Below, piece by piece: positions 34,490 through 43,513 of a stretch of 64,000 nt of DNA (positions are counted from its first letter, which is position 1; each line of letters starts with the position of its first letter). The notes beneath the pieces are model-generated. The model did not search any database and was not told the DNA's origin. It was given only the letters and a program-made list of their open reading frames with translations. The DNA lies in NCBI GenBank assembly GCA_918797485.1, contig CAKKNE010000005.1, positions 1,364,001 to 1,428,000 on the forward strand, written 5' to 3'. Origin of the DNA: Pelagomonas calceolata. Taxonomy: Eukaryota; Sar; Pelagophyceae; Pelagomonadales; Pelagomonadaceae. A program made the position numbers and the translations under genes.

Positions 34490-34677
34490 TTCATTATATT
34501 TTTTGCTGGATTTTGGCTGCGGTGGACGCCATCGAGCTGCGGGGTGGTCTGAGTGTGGTCAAAGTACTGCTGCTACCTCTTGCCGAGCCGACCGCCTGAG
34601 CTTAACGCTCGACACTAACTGATAAAACACTCAACAAAATCACCGCATCTCACAGCTGGGCACGGTAGAACGCAAAG

Positions 34678-35670
34678 ATGCCGACCCCCAAGGTCCGCCA
34701 GACGCCCCAGTCGCGGGTCGAAAAGATCTTCCGCGAGCAGGGGTTCGGCTTGGTGCTGGGTCTGTTTGCGGTCGTCCTCGCGTTCGTCTTTGTCCCTGTG
34801 TTCGTCGTCGACGATTTGCTCTACGTCCACACGGTGGCGCCGGAAGTCGAGGGGCGGGGCCACGCGGCGCGGCCGCCGGCGCATTTAAAGCATGTGCACG
34901 TGCACCCGCACAACCACACGAATGCTTCTGTCACGTCGGTGCCTCCGAAGCCGGCCGAGTGGGCGGCGCACCTGGCCAACGTCACCGCGCACCACCGGCA
35001 CCCTCATGTCGAATCGCTGCCCGCGGAGCCGGCGCCCGAGCCTGAGCCCGCGCCAAGGCCGGCGCCAGAGCCTGAGCCCGTACCGGCGCCGGAGCCCGTA
35101 CCGGCGCCCGCGCCCGAGCCTGAGCCCGTGCCGGCTCCAGAGCCGGTGCCAGCGCCGAGGCCGGCGCCAGAGCCGGCGCCGGCGCCAGAGCCCGCGCCGG
35201 AGCCCGTACCGGCGCCTGCGCCCGAGCCAGAGCCCGTACCGGCGCCTGCGCCCGAGCCTGAGCCCGCGCCGGCGACGGAGCCGGCGCCAGAGCCCGCGCC
35301 GGAGCCCGCGCCGGCGCCGCCGCCCGAGCCCGCGGGCGAGACCCTCGAGCTCGTGGAGCCCGCGGCCGAGGCGCCGGCCGCCGAGGCGCCGGCCGCGCCC
35401 GTGGACATCTCGAGCGTGCCCGAGCCCGCCGCGGAGGTGTCCAAGGCCGCGGCCGAGGAGGCCGAGGCCGCGGAGGCGCCCGCCGCCGACATCTCGAGCA
35501 CGGACTCGAAGGCCGAGTCGAAGCCGGCCGCCGAGAAGGCGGAGGCGCCGCCCGCGGCCGACATCCAGAGCTCCGACGCGGCGCCGGCCGCGGAGAAGGA
35601 GGCCGAGGCCGAGAAGCCGCTCGACATCCAGAGCAGCGGCCGGCGGCGGCGGTTGCGCGGCGGCGCGTAA
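34678..35670 (+). CDS. Single-pass membrane protein with Pro/Glu/Ala repeat ectodomain
   Basis: 330 residues. A short basic N-terminus is followed by one membrane helix ([21 protein letters not shown], about 24-44). A His-rich segment ([14 protein letters not shown]) and a tract from about 118 to 225 built of PAPEPEP, PVPAPEP and related units come next. The C-terminal 100 residues hold repeats of DIQSS/DISS spaced by Ala/Glu/Lys. The likely topology is type II with a rigid, extended acidic ectodomain, as in cell-surface or wall proteins. No enzyme motif. The DNA repeat is imperfect, so the tract probably changes length between strains. Confidence 0.7.
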   Translation: MPTPKVRQTPQSRVEKIFREQGFGLVLGLFAVVLAFVFVPVFVVDDLLYVHTVAPEVEGRGHAARPPAHLKHVHVHPHNHTNASVTSVPPKPAEWAAHLANVTAHHRHPHVESLPAEPAPEPEPAPRPAPEPEPVPAPEPVPAPAPEPEPVPAPEPVPAPRPAPEPAPAPEPAPEPVPAPAPEPEPVPAPAPEPEPAPATEPAPEPAPEPAPAPPPEPAGETLELVEPAAEAPAAEAPAAPVDISSVPEPAAEVSKAAAEEAEAAEAPAADISSTDSKAESKPAAEKAEAPPAADIQSSDAAPAAEKEAEAEKPLDIQSSGRRRRLRGGA

Positions 35671-35727
35671 TGTACTATATGGATCACATGAGTAGTTACT
35701 AGCACACAACAACAGTGCCTTCAGAAT

Positions 35728-35870
35728 GTCGCGTCGATGGCGTGGTGTGGCCGTCTCGACTCCCGGACCTCCGCCGAGGTTCACACCACCACGCCATCGA
35801 GCAGACGCAGTGTCGCGTGTGGCGTCGCATCGATGGCGTACCGGTCTGTACGTGATGCCATCGCGCCGAC
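35728..35870. repeat. Introner-related sequence in a 3' spacer
   Basis: This non-coding tract carries GTCGCGTCGATGGCGTGG (35728-35745), an inverted partner CACACCACCACGCCATCGA (35782-35800) and a third copy GCATCGATGGCGTA (35827-35840). The first two can form a hairpin with about 14-bp arms. The word is the one shared by the introner-like introns. It lies between the convergent stops of the repeat protein and EFL1. It is either an element outside a gene or an intron in a 3' UTR. Confidence 0.55.
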
Positions 35871-35953
35871 ACGTGGGGCCGACACGATAACACATGCATG
35901 CTGCCCGAGAGCACGCGTCGCGCGCTCAAACGCAAGGGAAAGGGACACAAAAG

Positions 35954-38323
35954 TCAGGCCCGGATCCGCTGGTTGCTCTTCTGGGCCTCGGCCTTGGCGC
36001 GCAGGACGCGCTCGTCGGACGCGAGGCCCTTGCGCCGCCGCACGGCATTTACCAGAGCGCGCGCGACGTTCGACGACGCGAAGACGTCTCCCCCAAAATC
36101 GCCGTGCTCCTCGCGCTCGTCCTCGGTGGTCGGCGCCCAGAAGGGGTCCTCGTCGAGCAGCTGGAAGCCCGCCGGTATTAGTTGGGGCACGGAGGCGCCG
36201 CCGGACGTCCACTCCAAAAGGGCCTCGCCGAAGCCCAACGCGCTCGCCGCCGGGAGCTGGGCCCGCAGGCACCAGAGCTCGTTGGAAATGACGTCCTCCT
36301 CCCGTATCGTCCCTCGTCGTTTGCTCAGTAAACCGTGGAGCTTCCCCAGCGCATTCTGGGAACAGAGGACGTCGCCCTCGACCAAGGGCTCCCAGACGCG
36401 CGCGCCCCGCCTCAAGATGGCCTGGCGGATCCGGCGGCGCACCTTCGAGGCGAGCGCCTCTTGATCCTCGCCACTCGCTTTGATAATGGTCACGCGGACG
36501 CCATGCAAAGGCTCCTCGGCCAAGGGCCCCGCGTCGCAGGCCCGGTTGAAGCCCTCGACGCACGCCTGCTCGTCGCCCTCCACAATCTTCAGCAAATTGC
36601 CGCGCCGCGCGAACCGACCTTCCTCGACCCGTTCATCCATGGCTTCCACCTCCACCACTACATCCTCGTCCTCGTCGTCCTCCTCGAGCTCGCGGCTCCA
36701 CGGCGGCGGCACCACGGCCTCTCCCGTCTTTTCAGAAACAACACCCTCGCGGATCCCCACGATCGGCTCGCCCACAACGACCTCGACGCCCACGGCCCGC
36801 CGCAAATCGCGCAGCACCTGATCTAAATGAAGCTCGCCGACGCAGCCTAGGATCGTCTGGCCCCCTTCCCTCGAGATCGTCGCGGCCGCGTCCAAGCGCC
36901 TTATTTTTTCAAGCGCATTCTCGACGACCTCCGCGTCGGCGCGCCGTTGTGAAGACACCGCCACCCGCACCAACGGAAAGACGTCTGCTGCCTTTGGTGG
37001 ATTTATTTCATCGGCGCCGAGCGCGCCGCGTTTGCCCGCGAAAGCCGAAGACAGCGCGGGCCCCAACGCTATGATAGAGCCGCGCGGCGCCTCGTCTATC
37101 GACAGTAAGTCCGAGCCCATCATCGCGTACAGCGCGTCTATCTGTACCTCAACTCCATCCACAGTTATGAGCTCGCCGACGCGCAGCACCCCTCGCAACA
37201 CCCGACACGCGCCATATACACAACCAGAATTCTCGAAGAACTTGGCGCAGTACGCCAGTGCAGGGCCATCTTCATCAAAACTATGAGGGAACATGACGTG
37301 ATCCCGTAGAGCAGTGATCGGTGGAGGCACTTGCGTCACGACGCAGCGCTGGACCGCGCGCGCGAGCGGGAAGCGCCTCCGTAGAAGAGCGAGAGCTTTA
37401 TCCTCCTTCTTTTTCGCTGTTGTGGAGGCGCCCGCGAGGAGGGGCTCGCTCAACACGTCATCTCCATCAAGCAGCTTGAATAACGGTGAAAGGACGAGTG
37501 TGGCAAAGGCCGCGTCACTTGAGCAGGGCGTCCTGAGTTTTTTTACTTTCCCATCATCAACAGTTACGTCGTCAAATAAGACGCGCTCGATCGCCGTAAT
37601 AGGCGCATTACCGAACGCCGGCCGCAGCACCTTCGCGAGCTCCCTTAAACCAAAAGCCCAGCCGTCCTTCGCCGAGGCGAAGATGATTGATTGATAAGAA
37701 AAGGTACTCGACTCCTCATATGTAGGACTACAAGCGTTCACCGCACAGGCCTCATGTAAAGCAGCGTTTGCCGCCTCGACGATGCGCCGCAACGCCGCAA
37801 ACGCTTCCGAGGGCTCGTGGTGCCTTAACCGGTCGAGTTTGTTTACGACCAAAAGAGGCTTCAACCTTTCGGCACAGGCCGCCCTTAAAGCACCTCGAGT
37901 CTGGACGCGCACGCCCTCGACGGCGTCCACGACCACTAAACAACCATCAGATAACCTACAAGCGGCACAGGCATCATGCGCGAAGTCGACGTGGCCCGGC
38001 GAGTCGATGATCGTCAAAAGAAAGTCCTTGGTCGACGTTTTCAATGGAGAAGGGCATCGCAGCGACACGGCCGAGGCCCGCAACGTGATGCCGCGCTCCT
38101 GCTCGTCCGGCAGGTCGTCCATGAGCCGTAGTGTGCCCGCGAGCCGCGGCGGCATCGCGCCGCCGTCGGCCAGGAGCCAATCTACCAAAGAGCTCTTGCC
38201 GTGGTCGACGTGGCCGATGACGCAGATCGTGCGGCATTGATCAGTGTCTTTTTGCAATGCGCTGAGCTCTTGTGCCGTGGGGAGGCGCTTACGCTCGGGT
38301 GGTGGGGGCGGCTGTTGTGCCAT
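35954..38323 (-). CDS. EFL1: EFL1-type elongation-factor-like GTPase (60S maturation)
   Basis: 789 residues. The G domain is CVIGHVDHGKSSLVDWLLAD (P-loop), then DEQERGITL, IDSPGHVDFAHD (G3) and VVNKLDRL (G4). EF-2-type domains II-V follow: EDGPALAYCAKFF, GELHLDQVLRDLRRAVGVEV (domain III), and the C-terminal GLLSKRRGTI and ASALGFGEALLEWTSG. EFL1 works with SBDS to release eIF6 from nascent 60S subunits. True EF-2 has a diphthamide loop, which is not evident here, so EFL1 is preferred. It is shorter than yeast or human EFL1 (about 1100) because the linker insertions are small. N-terminus MAQQPPPPPERKRL, no targeting signal. Confidence 0.88.
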   Translation of the reverse strand: MAQQPPPPPERKRLPTAQELSALQKDTDQCRTICVIGHVDHGKSSLVDWLLADGGAMPPRLAGTLRLMDDLPDEQERGITLRASAVSLRCPSPLKTSTKDFLLTIIDSPGHVDFAHDACAACRLSDGCLVVVDAVEGVRVQTRGALRAACAERLKPLLVVNKLDRLRHHEPSEAFAALRRIVEAANAALHEACAVNACSPTYEESSTFSYQSIIFASAKDGWAFGLRELAKVLRPAFGNAPITAIERVLFDDVTVDDGKVKKLRTPCSSDAAFATLVLSPLFKLLDGDDVLSEPLLAGASTTAKKKEDKALALLRRRFPLARAVQRCVVTQVPPPITALRDHVMFPHSFDEDGPALAYCAKFFENSGCVYGACRVLRGVLRVGELITVDGVEVQIDALYAMMGSDLLSIDEAPRGSIIALGPALSSAFAGKRGALGADEINPPKAADVFPLVRVAVSSQRRADAEVVENALEKIRRLDAAATISREGGQTILGCVGELHLDQVLRDLRRAVGVEVVVGEPIVGIREGVVSEKTGEAVVPPPWSRELEEDDEDEDVVVEVEAMDERVEEGRFARRGNLLKIVEGDEQACVEGFNRACDAGPLAEEPLHGVRVTIIKASGEDQEALASKVRRRIRQAILRRGARVWEPLVEGDVLCSQNALGKLHGLLSKRRGTIREEDVISNELWCLRAQLPAASALGFGEALLEWTSGGASVPQLIPAGFQLLDEDPFWAPTTEDEREEHGDFGGDVFASSNVARALVNAVRRRKGLASDERVLRAKAEAQKSNQRIRA

Positions 38324-38434
38324 ATCGGTTTGCAGGCTGATCGCTGCGGCCGCTGTCGACGCTAGCCGCTTAGAGAAGAACTAGAGACGTGCGTACGCGC
38401 TGCGTCCGCATATATGTCGGCGCAAAGTTAATAC

Positions 38435-38456
38435 CTAGCGGGAGTGAGGCACTAGC
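38435..38456 (+). promoter_or_regulatory. GCTAG palindrome, copy 7 (upstream of EFL1)
   Basis: CTAGCGGGAGTGAGGCACTAGC, with GTGAGG in place of TGTAAG. It lies 112 bp upstream of the EFL1 start. The right neighbour is a 3' end, so it serves only EFL1. A weaker CTAG pair lies at about 38361-38384. Confidence 0.5.
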
Positions 38457-38554
38457 GAACGCTCCCCGCAGGGTCTCCGCCCACTAGTTCTAGCATCGTA
38501 ACAATCGGGTTCTCCATGACTAGAAAGGTGACTACAAAACCAAAACCTTAGGGG

Positions 38555-39628
38555 TCAGCACCCGCTCGGCCGCGGGTTCGACACGCAGAGCGCCGCGACG
38601 CACCGGTCCTTGTCCAATGATGAAGGCGCGCCGAAGCAGCCCGGCTCGTGGAGCGAGGGAAAGATCGCCTTCGCCTCCGGGCACCGCTCGATGAGATCGG
38701 ACCGCTTGGCCGCGTCCATCGCCGGCAGCGTCCCCACAACAGCGAAAGGTAAAGCGTCGTCCGCCGTCGCTGATGAGGCGGCAAAGTGCTCCTTGACCTT
38801 GCGAGGCGCGTCCAAAGCGCCGCCGGACGTAAGCTGCGACGCCAGGTACCGCGTCGGGCCGTGCTTGCCCTCGATGCACCGGCAGTTCGACGAGCCGGCC
38901 TTGTGTCGTATCACGTCGAGTACCGCCGACTTTCTCGTTAAAAGCAGCCCGTCCCCATCTATCAACTCAAACGACGCGAAGTCCTCGAAATGGACCAGGG
39001 CGTTCGCACAGAAGGCGCCCCCACTCCCAAACGCCAAGACGATCTCGGCGTCCAGCGTATTCCACAGATCGTACGATAATAAAACATCACTTCGTTTCGC
39101 CTTGCGGATTCGTAACGGCAGCTCGTGGAAGGCCAGCCTCGATCCATGGGTCTGCTTCAGGCGCTCGACGCCGGGATTCAGGTGCAGGCCCCGTTCCCAC
39201 GAAGCATCACCTCTATGGAAGACCTGGACCTTGACGGAGGGCGGTAAGGCATTCAAAGCATTACCAAGCATGACCGTGTAGCGCTTCTGCATCCAGGCGG
39301 GCCCGTCGAAGCAGCAGAAGAAGGCCGACGCGTTATATGAAGTTCGTACCGGTGTTTTTAATGCCTTCTGCACCTCCTGCCGCCAGGTCTTTGTTTGCTG
39401 TTCATGGGTCTCGTGTTGCTTCACTGAATCTCGTCTTAGTTCCGTCATCTGCCGCTGCAGCTCGCTCCGTTCACTGAGCAGGGCCCAGACGGCGCCACCC
39501 GTTATAGCGAGCGCGCAGAGCAAGACAAAGGAGCAGACATTCACTCGTGCTCTTGTCGTCGGCTGCGGCGGCTCGCCGTAGGGCTGCGACTCGCGGCGCC
39601 TTTGTTGCTGCGGGTGGCCGCGGTACAT
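38555..39628 (-). CDS. Type II membrane protein, DUF5672-like putative glycosyltransferase
   Basis: 357 residues. A short cytosolic tail precedes a membrane anchor (VCSFVLLCALAITGGAVWAL, about 30-49), then a coiled-coil stem (SERSELQRQMTELRRDSVKQ). The lumenal part contains VKVQVFHRGDASW, then LSYDLWNTLDAEIVLAFGSG and FCANALVHFEDFASFELIDG. This resembles DUF5672 proteins (lipid-carrier- or glycan-linked predicted glycosyltransferases with xDLWN and LIFQxDxxxC). The usual QTD is GSG here, so catalysis is uncertain. Nine cysteines in the lumenal domain suggest disulfides. Golgi location is inferred. Confidence 0.55.
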   Translation of the reverse strand: MYRGHPQQQRRRESQPYGEPPQPTTRARVNVCSFVLLCALAITGGAVWALLSERSELQRQMTELRRDSVKQHETHEQQTKTWRQEVQKALKTPVRTSYNASAFFCCFDGPAWMQKRYTVMLGNALNALPPSVKVQVFHRGDASWERGLHLNPGVERLKQTHGSRLAFHELPLRIRKAKRSDVLLSYDLWNTLDAEIVLAFGSGGAFCANALVHFEDFASFELIDGDGLLLTRKSAVLDVIRHKAGSSNCRCIEGKHGPTRYLASQLTSGGALDAPRKVKEHFAASSATADDALPFAVVGTLPAMDAAKRSDLIERCPEAKAIFPSLHEPGCFGAPSSLDKDRCVAALCVSNPRPSGC

Positions 39629-39630
39629 GT

Positions 39631-39752
39631 TGCTTTATTGCTGGCGGTGAAAGCGTGTTTATGCGCTGTCGAGCAGCGTCGTCGGCCGCGCTTTATTTGG
39701 GCTGGTGCGGTGAAAGCGTGTTTTTGGGCTGTCCGGCAGCGTTCTTTCGTGC
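39631..39752. repeat. Two-copy tandem duplication in a divergent spacer
   Basis: GCGGTGAAAGCGTGTTT appears at 39644-39660 and 39708-39724, each followed by a related GCTGTC-GCAGCGT segment and preceded by CTTTATT. The unit is about 63 bp. It lies just upstream of the DUF5672-like start, in the 541 bp spacer to SAS-6, which otherwise shows no gene and no complete GCTAG palindrome. Confidence 0.6.
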
Positions 39753-40169
39753 GCCGCTTGTGACAGGCACTCAGAGCGATAAATAAAATGAATCGCAGAC
39801 CAGCGTTGTGATAATTTACGACGCGCTAGCCGTCGATTGGCAGCCACAAAAAACCTGTTTTTTGCGTGGACGGGGTCTTGCCGATGTTTCGCCCCATCGC
39901 GTCCGCGGAGGCGTTCCCTGGCGCACTACGAGAAGTCCCGCCTCGGCGCAATTCGCTAGAGAGTTTAATTTAGGAGATTATTTGCCTTTCAAAATCAAAA
40001 AGTGCACGCTAAATCTCGGCCGCGGCGAACCTATTCACTGAGTGGCGACGTGGAAGACACGCCTCTGGACGGCCGTAGCCGGCCTGCAACGGCGCGCGAG
40101 AAACCGCCGCGCGTATAGCGAGCAGCAGCAAAAACCGCGGGGCGGCGCCTCACAGCCCAAAAAGAAACC

Positions 40170-41945
40170 ATGACCACGGAGCTCAACCGCGACGCGCCCC
40201 TCTACGAGGCCGAGCTGCCCGTCCGTCTTGTTGGAGAGGACGCGGCCGTCGTCGAGGGCGAGCGCCAACTCACGATCCGCCTCCTCGAGGGCACGCGGCC
40301 GTTAGGACAGACGGAGACGCCAGTCCCCAATTCGAGCGACGGCGCGGCGGGCCGCGAAAGACTACTTCATTTAGAAGTGGCCGACGCCCAGGACCCCTAC
40401 TTTCTCTATGCTCTAGCGGTCGGCGAGGGCGACTTTCACGCGATGAGGCGGGAGCACGCGTTACTCGTGGACTTCGCGGCCTTCCCCCAGCACTTTGTGG
40501 ATTTGCTCAAAAGGTGCGAGGGGCCCCAACGAGGGGAATCTACTTTTTGTGCTGCTCTGGAGAGGCCGTGGCGAGGGGCCGCGAAGTTCGCGGTCGTCGA
40601 GGCCAACGCCTTCAAGCAGGTCGAGCACGTCGGTTTAGGTGTGGTTCAGGGTGACGACCACATGCTGAAGGCCTATCTGGCGGGTCGACTCGCTCAGGCT
40701 TTGTTAGATAATAGACGGTCCGTGCAAGCTTTACAAGAAACAACCCTAAAGCGCGATAGCAACGGCGACGAGGTCCAGCAGTTGTTGTCGGAGAAAGAAG
40801 CGCTAGAAGATCAATTGAGAGAGCACGCGGCGTCAGCTGCTGCTCAATTGCGAGAAGCTGAAGCTACGTATAAGAGTCGGGAGGCCGACGCCGTCGCGCA
40901 AGCGCGGAAGATCGCGGCCGACGAACTGAGGGCTGAGCGGGACCGGTCCCAGCAGCAGGCCGACGCCGCGCGGACGGCGCTCTTCGACGCGCGCGAGCGC
41001 GCCGACGCGGCCGAGATTAGATCTAGGGAGGCGGAGGCGACATCAGCTCAGGCCCGGTCGGCGCTGGAAGCCACGAAAGTGCGCGTCGAGGCCACGGATG
41101 CTGAGAACGCTAGACAAGCGGAAGCCTTGAGGTGCGCGGAGCAAGAGCGCGACGGCGCCGTCGCGACGTCACGAGGCCTGGAGATCCGACTCGCTGCTTT
41201 AGAACAGCGGGCGGAAAATGCGGAGGACACGGTGAAGCGCGCCGACGCTGCTAGAAAGCTCGCGGACGAGGCGTCGCAGCGCGACGCGGATCTGAGGGAA
41301 GATTTGAAGAGGCGATTGGAGAACCGGGAGCAGCAGCTCCAAGCTGCTGCTGCCGAAATCACGCGGGGCAACGCCATCATCGAAAGGCTGTCGGAGCAAG
41401 CGCGAGCGCAACAGCAGAAACTACGGTTAAGGGCAGACGTCGTAAAACAGCAGGAGCGCCGCGTCGCCGACGCGCGCCGCGACCTCGATTCGGCAAAGCA
41501 CGAGAAGGAGCTCGCCGTCGCCGACAGTCGTAGAGAGCAGGACAAGCGCCAGCAGGCCGAGAAAGATTTGGAGCAGGCCAATAAGAAGCTCGACGAGGCG
41601 GCGGATCTCCTCGAGCACAACCAGCGCGTGATCCAGTGGTTGAATTCGGAGCTGCATGAACATCAAGTTGGAAGTAGGAAGACGGCGATGCCTTCCGTCG
41701 TCTCGCCGGGTGACGTCACAGCCACCAAAGATCTCACGGGCGAATCGGCTCCGGATGACTCTGTGGATGCGGCGGCGGACTACTTCGCCAAGTATGGTGG
41801 CGTTTCGAGTGAGGCGGACACGGCCTCTTCCGCAAAAGACTCGTCGTTCCTGGGACGGAGCGGGAGCGGAAGCCAGTCGTTCCTGCGCGAGCCCGGCGAT
41901 CGGGCCGGAGAGGACTACGCGCAGGCGCCGGCCGCCTTCTTCTAG
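40170..41945 (+). CDS. SAS6: Centriole cartwheel protein SAS-6
   Basis: 591 residues. The N-terminal globular head matches SAS-6: DPYFLYALAVGEGDFHAMRR, EHALLVDFAAFPQHFVDLLK, and FAVVEANAFKQVEHVGLGVV, then a cartwheel-type linker ending LKAYLAGRL. A long coiled coil follows (about 160-490). LLEHNQRVIQWLNSELHEHQ is typical of the C-terminal end of the SAS-6 coiled coil, before a disordered tail. SAS-6 dimers build the nine-fold cartwheel through head-head and coil contacts. Its presence implies a flagellate stage or centriole duplication in this alga. Kozak-like context AAACCATGA at 40170. Confidence 0.93.
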   Translation: MTTELNRDAPLYEAELPVRLVGEDAAVVEGERQLTIRLLEGTRPLGQTETPVPNSSDGAAGRERLLHLEVADAQDPYFLYALAVGEGDFHAMRREHALLVDFAAFPQHFVDLLKRCEGPQRGESTFCAALERPWRGAAKFAVVEANAFKQVEHVGLGVVQGDDHMLKAYLAGRLAQALLDNRRSVQALQETTLKRDSNGDEVQQLLSEKEALEDQLREHAASAAAQLREAEATYKSREADAVAQARKIAADELRAERDRSQQQADAARTALFDARERADAAEIRSREAEATSAQARSALEATKVRVEATDAENARQAEALRCAEQERDGAVATSRGLEIRLAALEQRAENAEDTVKRADAARKLADEASQRDADLREDLKRRLENREQQLQAAAAEITRGNAIIERLSEQARAQQQKLRLRADVVKQQERRVADARRDLDSAKHEKELAVADSRREQDKRQQAEKDLEQANKKLDEAADLLEHNQRVIQWLNSELHEHQVGSRKTAMPSVVSPGDVTATKDLTGESAPDDSVDAAADYFAKYGGVSSEADTASSAKDSSFLGRSGSGSQSFLREPGDRAGEDYAQAPAAFF

Positions 41946-42060
41946 GAGCCTCCCCACCCCCTTGATAAATTTTGGCTCCTAGTTATGTAGCGGGTGCGCG
42001 GCCTGTCATGGACACCGTACGACGACGCCGTCGAGCCGGCGCCAAGAAAACAACAAAAAG

Positions 42061-43218
42061 CTACTTATCAACGGACGGGGGACACCTACCGCACGTCCGC
42101 TTGTGGTGCAGGCGCCGCCAGTCGTCCTCCTGGCACGCCCTCGAGCAGTAGTGCGCGTCCTTGCAGCGCGCGCACCGTAGGAATTTCGCCGCGTCGGACT
42201 CCAGAATATCACAGCTCCGGAGGTGGCACTTCCGCCGCCCGTCCACCACGTGCTTGACGTGCACCGGCGCGAGCGGGTCGTCAGCGGTTTTCGTCGCCAG
42301 CGCGTCCTCGAGCGAGAGCTTGGCCGTGCACGCCAGGGCCGCGAAACCGTCACGGGGCGCCTCGGCAATCTCAAATTGTAGATGCGTGACGTCCCGCGCG
42401 GGCCACGCGCGCGCGCGCGCTTCTGCCGCTTTTAAACCTGGGGTGGTGGTGTGCACCTCGCTCTTGACGCGCTTCACCTCCGCCGCCAAGACGTGAGAGT
42501 GGGCGATGACCGCCTCCCACGACACACCGATTTTCTGAAGACACTGCGTCACGTGCACGACGACGTAGGGCGTCCTGATTTCCGCTCTCGTCAGCGCGAA
42601 GCCCTCTCCCCCAATAACGTGGGCGAAGTCGTATACACATGATTCGGACGCCGTCAGGTCCTCGTCGTAGCCCAATAGTATCTTGCCGTCTCGTTTGACT
42701 CCATTCGCGATCCGCTCGTCGTACGCGGTGCGGCCTAGCCACTCCAAACCAAGACAGACGCAGTAGAGCGACGCGGCGAAAGTCGCGGCGTCGTCTTGTC
42801 GAGACTGCGCGAGCTCGGCGTCGTCAAGGACCTCCAGTAAATCATCTGAAGATGATGCGTGCGCGATCGCCGCGCCTCGCCGCAAATACACAACAACAGC
42901 TACACAAGGCGCGACGGCGGCGAGCCACTCATCAGGGGAATCCTCGAGACGACGCCGGAATTCTGAAGGGGCGTGCTTCAATAATGAAAGGTGGAGTGAG
43001 AAGCGCTGCAGGGGAGTCAGCTTCTCGAACCGTTGCGAGAGCTCGCGGAAGAGCGCGGAACTTAGTATGACGTCGGCGCGCTCCGAGACAGAGGTGACGA
43101 AGGCCGCGTGCGGCTCGACGTGCGCGGCGAGCGTCGGCGTCGCGTCCATGGGCAGCAGCACTTCTACTAATTGCTGGGCAGCCTCGGCGGCGCTGCTGCT
43201 GCCTTCATCTTGGTCCAT
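42061..43218 (-). CDS. MYND zinc-finger protein
   Basis: 385 residues. The C-terminus has a MYND finger: CDILESDAAKFLRCARCKDA, then YCSRACQEDDWRRLHHKRTC. The order of Cys and His fits zf-MYND, with the first Cys pair slightly atypical (CHLRSCD). The N-terminal 300 residues are helical and Ala/Leu-rich (EKLTPLQRFSLHLSLLKHAP) without a recognised domain; a SET domain is not present. MYND fingers usually bind short Pro-rich peptides. Convergent with SAS-6. Confidence 0.75.
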   Translation of the reverse strand: MDQDEGSSSAAEAAQQLVEVLLPMDATPTLAAHVEPHAAFVTSVSERADVILSSALFRELSQRFEKLTPLQRFSLHLSLLKHAPSEFRRRLEDSPDEWLAAVAPCVAVVVYLRRGAAIAHASSSDDLLEVLDDAELAQSRQDDAATFAASLYCVCLGLEWLGRTAYDERIANGVKRDGKILLGYDEDLTASESCVYDFAHVIGGEGFALTRAEIRTPYVVVHVTQCLQKIGVSWEAVIAHSHVLAAEVKRVKSEVHTTTPGLKAAEARARAWPARDVTHLQFEIAEAPRDGFAALACTAKLSLEDALATKTADDPLAPVHVKHVVDGRRKCHLRSCDILESDAAKFLRCARCKDAHYCSRACQEDDWRRLHHKRTCGRCPPSVDK

Positions 43219-43300
43219 TGCGGCGTTTCCGTCGCTGCTTTGCGTTTTTGGGGCACAGCAGCGCCGATCGCCCGCTGATCGATTTTCCGGTCCTCTGCTG

Positions 43301-43344
43301 CCACCGAGGTATAAAGGTACCGTACCGATACCTTACCTCGCTGG
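43301..43344 (-). repeat. GGTAC-rich palindromic element, second copy
   Basis: The tract holds CCACCGAGGTATAAAGGTAC, then CGTACCGATACCTTACCTCG. On the minus strand it reads GAGGTAAGGTATCGGTAC, like the tract at 22131-22174. It lies 83 bp upstream of the MYND gene start. The 295 bp spacer has no other feature. Confidence 0.5.
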
Positions 43345-43513
43345 CAACAAGCAAAGTAGCTGTGGCTGCCCGTGGCTTTAGCATTGTAACTCACTGTGCT
43401 GCAAAAACTCGCATAGTTCCTTCTGCTGACAAGATGCCGACAAGCTCCGCCCGACGGCCTCGAAGGTCCCGGACTACTCGCGCGCGACCGACTGAGACTA
43501 TTCCATAAATTAA

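Noticed and set aside
35728-35840. Three similar words considered as a CRISPR-like array
   Set aside because: Spacing is uneven, copies are in both orientations, and the same word occurs in nuclear introns.
34885-35895. Minus-strand frame antisense to the PAPEPEP repeats
   Set aside because: It consists of Arg/Leu/Gly repeats produced by the complementary repeat DNA; the plus frame has a membrane helix and ends cleanly.
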